DNA of 64,000 bases, from assembly GCA_024516035.1 (NCBI GenBank), contig CM044963.1, forward strand, positions 21,019,321-21,083,320. Reading direction: 5' to 3'. Positions 37,301 through 46,100 of the stretch are shown piece after piece. A program made the translations under genes and the position numbers. The stretch's first letter is position 1, and the number at the start of each line of letters is the position of its first letter. The notes under the pieces were generated by a model. The model was not told the origin of the DNA. It did no database searches and saw only the letters and a list, made by a program, of their open reading frames with translations. The stretch comes from Bactericera cockerelli (lineage: Eukaryota; Arthropoda; Insecta; Hemiptera; Triozidae).

Positions 37301-40300
37301 ATGTATTCGTACAGCTTCTGCAGCGACCTCTTGCGTGACTTGAGCTGGCACCACTGGGGAGGAGAGGGCGGATGCGAGACGACATTAAAATTAAATAAGT
37401 AGTCACCGATGGAAGTTTACTTTAAACACCTGAGAATCTGAGAGGTAGTTTAGCCATTCCTGAGTACTGAGAGTGTACACTTGTATACAGTGCACTAACC
37501 ATTAATACGAAGAGCTTAGATCTTGAGCTATCTTGGTAAGGTCGGTGGTTCAAACCCAAGTATAATAAAAATTATACTCATCTTATAAGAAGTCACCGTG
37601 GCAGAGTAGGTTAGTGCGCTAGGCATTGCACGCACGGTGACCTGGGTTCGATCCCCAGCGGGGCATGATTTTTTCTGCACTGTTCTTGGGTGTTCGAGGT
37701 CCACTCATACCTCGTGAGGAAAAATGAGTAGTGACTTGTATGAGTAACAAGAGTGTATACCGAAATGCTTAAAATATAATAAAAAATAATAATTCCTCCA
37801 CTGTCTGGCTACCATCGTTCACGCTGAGGCCACCCTATGATGATGATAATGAAAAGATTTCTCACCTTGGCATCGTACTTGTACACTTTCCACAGGTCGG
37901 AGATGGTAAGCTCTGGCTGAACGTACTCTTTCCGATAGAAAGCTATGAACGGGACCTCCAACTGCTGGTTTCGCATGAAGTCGAGCGCTTTCTTGATCTT
38001 CGCGATGGTCTGGGTGCCTTTCTTTGATTTGGTGCGAGGGTCAACGCCTCCCTCGCAATCCTGAGGAGGGAAAGCAAATTAATAATTGACAACAACAAAA
38101 AAAAGTATAAGTGATATGAGAATAATAAAAATTAATAAGTAATTACTTTTTTTTAAGAAGGTAAGTGTGCCCCGGAACCGCTTTTGCATTACTTCAGAGC
38201 ACTTTACCTTTACATACATGCCATTCCGGAAACGGAAAATTTCGGTCAGAAATTTCCGCTCCGGCCGGGATTCGAACCCGCAACCTCCGGGTCAGTAACC
38301 AATGCTCTTGACCACTGAGCAAGTAATAATTAACAAACACATAAAATAGGTAAACAAATTAATACTAAGTTATTTCAATGTTACTTTACACATGTTATAA
38401 AGTCAGTAACATTAAATTTAAAAAAAATAATTTTATGAATTGATCTTATCCCTAATCACAACAATCCATACTGACTAACATCAGTCATTGCCCGGAAAGC
38501 AAAAATAAATGTAAATAGTAGATGTTTTACATAAAAATAAAAATACTGACCCGCTTGAAAAGCCAATCATTTGCCATTTTGCATATTTAACTGAGTGTAT
38601 TTTCATGCGCTTGAAAGACGATGTAACTTCTGTTATTGATATAAAAAATACCAGACCAAACAATGTTGAGTAAGTTACGAAAAGAACAAAATTCTCGTCT
38701 CAAATGGCCTACATGTTGAAGAGAGAATTAAAAAAAAGTGTTCAATTTCATATTATTAAAATAAATTCTTTATTAATAGGACACATGTACAAACAATTGA
38801 AATAATAAAAATTAAAAAATAAAATTGAGAAAAATATAAACAAAAAAAAAAGATAAACAACATAGGTAAAATATATAATTATGTCTTAACCTAACGGCGG
38901 GGTTATCGTCTATGGCAATCTCTTCCACCCAACTTTTACTAAAGTATTGAACCTCTGGTAGACTAGTATAGGTATGTCAGGTTTCAGTGTTTCTTTCTTC
39001 CTCTTTCTTACGGGAAACAAAATAGAGCTATTTTGTTTAAGCTTAAACTTAAACTATTTTGTTTTAAGTATTGTTTTCTTTTGATAATTTTTTTTCTGAA
39101 TTATATAATTTCTATAATATTTTTAATGTGAAACACATACTTTTGTATTTTATATCTTTTTCACAATAAATAAATTGAATTGAAAATACCTGCGTGGATA
39201 CGCTGGGTTTGGCGTACACCTGATTGTAGATCCACTTGGATTCCTCATCCAACTCATCGCTTCCCTCTGGTACTGAAGTGACCTGGGAAACAAAAATGTA
39301 AAATCAATATCTACTAGAAGAGAATAGAAATAGAATAGAAATTACCTTGTTTATACTACCGAGGTTACTCTAAAAAGTCCCTTTATTCCAGCAGTCTAAA
39401 CATTTGTTTATTTTCTTGTTAATTTTCAAATTTAAATAGACATTTTGTACATACATTTATTATTCTTAATTCTGTGTTTCTGTGAACTGTAAACCTCACT
39501 CAGATTCGACTATCGCATTATAAATGTTCAATCAAGAATGAGGACATCGATACCTTTCATTTAAATCCCCATTCGATAGGTTTTAATTAAAATATATCAA
39601 CCGGCCCTTTTTTTTGGCCCTTTTTCGACTCTTCAGGAATTGAACCCAGATCACTGTGAATACAAGGCTAATGCACTACGCCATTAGCCACAGTGACTAC
39701 TCAGAATTATGACATATTATAAATTTTATATAAATAAATGTTTAACAACACTCACATCTTACAAATAAAATATCTATTCCATTGGCTCAGTGCAAGGTAA
39801 AGAGCCTAATACACTCGCACTGTTTCCCCGCTGAATGGCTAAGGATAGCCTTTCAACCAGGAAACAACGCGAGCGTGGCTCTTTACTAATTTTTTTTCAG
39901 AAGACCCCCGATTTTGTTTATAAAATCCACTGTCTCGGTTGCCCAGGGCCCAAGGGTCTCCACTGCAAGGGCAACAAAATGGTGACTTTGGGCAATATTT
40001 TGGTATTTTGAATGTTTGTTCCTTGCAGCAGTTTCCCCTGGGTATCCTGGGACCAGAGAACTTCCTAAGTAAGTTTTTGCCATCGAATCCACACATGTAG
40101 CATCCCAAACTAAAAACCGACCCTTTTCCCAAGCCACCATCGTAATCCCATCTGGTCTTTTACCATCGTCTCTAAACAAACCATTAGGTTCTAGTCTCGA
40201 GCAGATATTTGCAGTTGACAACGCTCGCTGTATTATTTGGTTAATCTCAGTATGTCTTGAGAATCTACCAGCACTGAACTTGCAAGTGAGGCCATGTCTA

Positions 40301-43162
40301 CCCAGCGATTATAATATATATATATCTCCCTTGCATTTATCCCATATTAGCTTATGTTGCTTTTGGGGTCGGCATTGTTCAACCTCATGGTTGAGGCTGG
40401 TAGGGTGGAGCACGTTTTCTTTTATGGCTGGATGCCCTCCCTAACGCCAACGATTCTATTTGGTTTTAACGTCCTGATCTGGACGGGGGTGTTACCCTCT
40501 ATTCGCTGGGAATCGTACCAGCTACCCACATGAACCTCACCCAGCCTGACTTATTGAGAATAACAAATCTTACCGGAACTTCCCGAAGTTGCATTCGTTC
40601 GGGAATGTCCGCGTTTCGAATCTCGTTGTCCAGATCCGTGAAGTGGCCACGCTTCAGTTCACTTGGCTCATAGATCTCGAATATTGACTTCTTGTGAACC
40701 TTGCGTCTTTGCTTCTTCTTTTTGCGTCTAGAGAAACGGACAAGAAATTGAAACTTAGAAGCTCTTCAAAGCTTAGGAGAAGTACCTTTGTATAAATGTT
40801 TCTTTATAAAGAAAATAAAATAAATAAACTATGATTATTATTAATCTAGATATGTTTGAATTGAATATCATGTCCTTCTGCACTACTCCCCGGAACACCT
40901 CTTCACAGGTATATTGTGTTGTGTACATGTCAGATCATTATTTATTTTAATTATTTTTGATCAAGTTTTGTTTTGTTAATGTCAATTTCTATGTAAATAT
41001 TCGATGTAGTTACTTAGTTGTAAATAAAACTTCATCTAACATGTTTATAATACAGATTACCAGTCAGACACCTGAGCTACCTAGACGAACTGATAAATAC
41101 ACCAACAGCACTTACCAGTTGATTAGCACTAGACAAAAATTTATGACCTGTCTTCCTGCAATTTTTTTTTAATATATTTCATAACACAAAGACTTCATTC
41201 AATGAATTTGTGAAGGGGAATTAGCCCGCAATGCTGGCTTAAGCAAAAATTTATCACCCGGCTTAAGAGTTCACCGGACACTCACCTGACCGTTTCTTCA
41301 TCCGTCTCTTCATCCAGATACTCATCTTCTTCATCTTCATCCGAGTAGTCTTCCTCATCATCAAACCTCTCGAACTCGTCAAAGTCAAACTCGACACCAA
41401 AGATGTCTTGTGCTTCCTAAGGAGAGATAAAAATAATAATTAAAAAAAAATTAATCTTCTGATGTAGTATTCTTGTGCTCCCCAAGGAGAGAAAAAAATA
41501 ATATTTTTAAAAATCATTAATCTTCTGTTGTAGTTTTCTTGTGCTTCCTAAGGAGAGAAAAAAATTATAATTTTAAAAATTATTAATCTTCTGTTGTAGT
41601 TTTCTTGTGCTTCCTAAGGAGAGAAAAAAAAGTATATTAAAATATAAATGAAAAATAATTTATTATTTGTTTCAGCTGTACGAGGGAAAAACTACAAGCC
41701 TATTATTCTGTCAAATTCAAACTCAACACCAACAATGTCTTATGCTTCCTAAGGAGAGACAAAATCCACATTCCATCAACACAAAAGATCTGGCACAAGT
41801 AAGTGCCCTTGTTTGTAAAAAGTGAAATAAATGTATTTTAATTAAAGCCATGAAAATCTCATTTATTATAAACAAATTATTTCATAAATAAAATTTAGAA
41901 AAAAAAACACACACACAAAAAATTAGAAATTAAAAAAAAGGATACAAACTGAATGTACCTTAAAAAACAAAACATTTTTGAACTATCAAGGATAATAAAG
42001 AGTTAGATTAGATTTAATTGAAGCAAAACACTCACCTGTAAAGCAGCATCAGAAAATATTGGAGCCTTCTTCTTCTTACTAGCAGCAATTGGTTTGTCAT
42101 TATCATCCACGATGAAATCATCGGCATCACTGTAGTCTTCACCTTCTCCCTCCTCAAACTCGTTAACCTCTGTTGTGTCCACAGCACTGCGTCTCTCCGA
42201 GCTTTTATCAGCTGTGTCCTCCTACAGAGATTATTTTCAATTTAATAATAATAAAAAAAAATAATACAGAAATCACATATTCTGTGATTTCAAAAATATA
42301 TTTCAGTCGCCACGAACGACCTGTTGCAACACAGAGTTAAAGTGCCTAATGAGAAGAAAAAAATATATTTCAAATCAACTACCTATAATCTCTGTGATTT
42401 TACCTGCTAGGCACCTATTGAATTTTACAAAATATGAATAAACCTACTGATCCCAAATCTATTTTTATTTTGTTTTTTCATAAATAAAAAAAATGTCTCA
42501 TGGTAGCTAAGCAGTGCACATTTGCTCAGATAGCTAAACTAGCCATGCAAACAGGTTCCGAGTTTGAACCCTAGAACCAAAAAAATTGTCTTCAAAATTT
42601 GGTTACATTAGTCAAAGGGATAACTCCTGATGTGCTTGTGTTGACACTTGAGCTACCCTAACAAGGAACCTAAATGGGAAGTTTAGTGTCACTTCCTGCC
42701 CATCAGAGGTGAGGCATACCATGGGATAGGCAAGCTAAAACACTGACTACCATAGTCTAAATTAGCCACTAATTAATGGCTACAAAATAAAAAGGATGTT
42801 ACTTTTAATAATAAAAATATACATAACTGGTTATCAATTCTTGAATAACTAACACCATAAAGTTACTTGAATAAAAAAAGTCACACTCACATCTCCAGAG
42901 TCAAACAGTTCATTGGCTATTTTGTCTCTTGCATGTCCCTCTCCTTCATTCCCGTCATCATCTGACTCATCATCTTCAATCCGTTTCAGCCGCTTGAACT
43001 GCTTCTTCCTCTGCACCTTCATACCTGATAGGGAAAGAAAGTTAGTGTACTCTTTGCGTATAACAACAGTCAAGAGACCGGGAACTTTTTGTCATTATAG
43101 GCAAATGCCTTTATAACCAAATGAACATATTGACACTGTCAAAACATTACTAACTGTCACAA

Positions 43163-43199
<37 letters not shown>

Positions 43200-46100
43200 C
43201 ACTTAGATACATACAGGGTGTAAAAATGTACGTTTTTTTTACGTAACAAAGTGTCATAACTGTATTACCGTTTCTTCCATGTCATTTAATTAATTTTATT
43301 TGTGTCACAAGTGAATTATGAAGTTTCTGAGTGAGCAAGAACACTATTGTAGTAAGAACACTCACAAAAAGTAGAGATTTTGCACTTAAGACCATTGATT
43401 TTGACAACATCAATATGTAGTATGTTATTTGCTAATACACTTTATGTAGGGGTAAAATTGTCAATACAAATATACATTTTAGCATAATAATGGCTATTCA
43501 TTTATGTTAGGGGAAACCAAGGGACCACAATATTTGCTTGTTATAACTGTTCACTTCTTACAATATATGACTCTTAGATGAGAAATGTGCTTGGAATATT
43601 TTAAACCATCTTACCCTTCATCTCTAGAGCCAGTACTTGATGTTTTAAGTCATTTTCGTTTTGTCTCATAAATATACTAGTAATATCTCTCAATCCCATT
43701 TCAAACATGTACAATTGTACATTTATTATATTATGTAAAATGACAAATTAAAAAAATTCAATGGGTAAATTGCAAAACAATTTCAATCAAACTTTATTTA
43801 CAATACCTATAAAAAGCTACATTACAAGATTTTAAAAAAAAAAAATACATAGAAAAGTAAGTGAAATTTGATTAAGAGTGGATTACAAAACATTTTTGCT
43901 TGTTGTTGTTGTTGTAGCCAGCTTGGCTACAGCTGGAGGACTCTGTTTATAGTCCTCTAGCGGGACACTGGTCTTCTCCCTGTTTAACGTCCCCCAGCCA
44001 GACTTTTTTTGCTTACCCAAGTTCTCTTCAATAAGATCATAGTCATCATCCTCCAGTCTGTCATCCAGCTCATCATCCGATATTTTCCTTTTCCTATTCT
44101 CGTCATCACTTTCATCGTCTTCATCTTCTATTGGAGCGTCATCAATAAGATCTTCAAGTTCTTCACGGAGCTTGTCTTCATCATCTGAAAAGGTAAAACA
44201 AAAAAAAAAATGTAAACACAGAGTTTTATTAATATTATTATATGCTTTATTAGAAGGACATAAACAATGTTTACAAAATAAAATAGTTTGAAAATTAATA
44301 AGAGATAAAATTGTTTGAAAATAAATAAAGAAAATTATAATGAAGACAAGAATAATGTACAGGGTTATTTCCTGTGTCAATATTTTCCAACCAACCTTTA
44401 TTCTTTTATCTTTTCTTTTCTTCTTCTTTCTTTTTTTAAGTTTCCATGTATTTATATCTCACAATAACATTTTCAACAAACAATGAGGGTACACCCACCT
44501 TCAAAAGATAAAAAATCTTGTGCTGAAGGTGGGGAATTTTGGCATAACCATCACATGTGTGTACTCTAACACAAGAATGGACAGGGAAAAAATAAACTAG
44601 CTTCAAGGTGTTAAAAAGGCACCCGCAAAAATTTCATGAATATCAGCCATTTACTTTTCAGCTTATATTTTGAAAACATTATAATATTCCTTTGTCTTGT
44701 AAACAATACAGTAGCAACAGGAAGTTATCTCCTTTGTACAGAATACATTGTAATAGTACACCCAGTTTTCTATATTTTCTTCATACACAATAATTTTAGA
44801 GCTACAGAACCTGAGATACAGTTGACCTTTGAATCATTAGGTGACCTTTGAACTATGAGCAGAAGTCATCAGGAGCACTAAACCATAGGCTGGCTTTTAA
44901 TAGTGGTAGGTATACAACAATATTATTGAGAAATCTCACCTTCATCCTCATCACTACTCTCCATTGCAATCCGCTTCACCTTCTTCCTCTCCTGGTCATT
45001 CAACTCCTCCTCCTCCTGTAGGAAAACAAACAAGAGAAAAATATATTAACTTATTACATTTTTACTTAGAAATGTTTTATAGGGAAATTCTGTCCAAAGG
45101 AGAGTTCAAACTCATGACCCCAATGGTTAGTTTTCTGGTAATCCAGATAAAGGAGTCACAGTGGTCTAGCGGCAGCACTCTCAACTTGCACTCCAGGTGA
45201 CCCAGGGTTGAATACCAGAAGGGTGAGAATTATTCCTCTCTATACTTAGGATGCCAAGGCTTATCCTAGCCTTGTGACGACAATTGGGGTAGTTCTAGAG
45301 TGAATACCAGCAGGGTAAGCATTATTCCTATTTGTACTTTGGATGCCAGGGCCTACCCTAGCTTTGTGAGGGGTTGTTGTAGAGTGGGTGGCAACCAGTG
45401 CAGCAGTGGTAGCATTACAATATTAATATATTTGACAATGCTGATTGGTTGGAGATATGATGCATTAGCATTGGTTCTCATAATGTTGATGATAGCCACT
45501 AAAAATAATGACATAATAACACAAATAACTATCTTTTTAATAAGTATCCAGATAGCATTAACATCTGATGGTATGCATCCTACCTCTATTTATTTGAGGA
45601 AGACATTTTCAATACTTCCTGTATTTCCATGATGTATGCCCATTTGAATTATATCTCCCTTGCCTTTATCCCATATTAGCTTATGTTGCTTTTGGGGTCG
45701 GCATTGTTCAACCTCATGGTTGAGGTTGGTAGGGTGGAGCACGTTTTTTATGGCTGGATGCCCTTCCTAACGCCAACGATTCTGTTTGATTTAACGTCCT
45801 GGATTAAGACGGGGGTTTTACCCTTCATTCGCTGAGAATCGTACCAGCTACCCACATTAACCTCACCCAGCCTGGGTAGGGCCGGAAAAGCCAGCCTCAC
45901 GTGTTTGGATGGAACAGAATTTTCTTTGAAAAGTCTGCCCCAGCCGGGAGTTGAACTCGGGAACTCTGGACTACGGGCAGTAGTCACAACCATTACGCCA
46001 CGGAGGCCACGTTTTTTTTTTTTATTTTTTTTATTCAAAGAATTCAAATGTATGCCCATTTGAATTCTTTGAATAAAAAAAATATATTTATATTTCCTAC

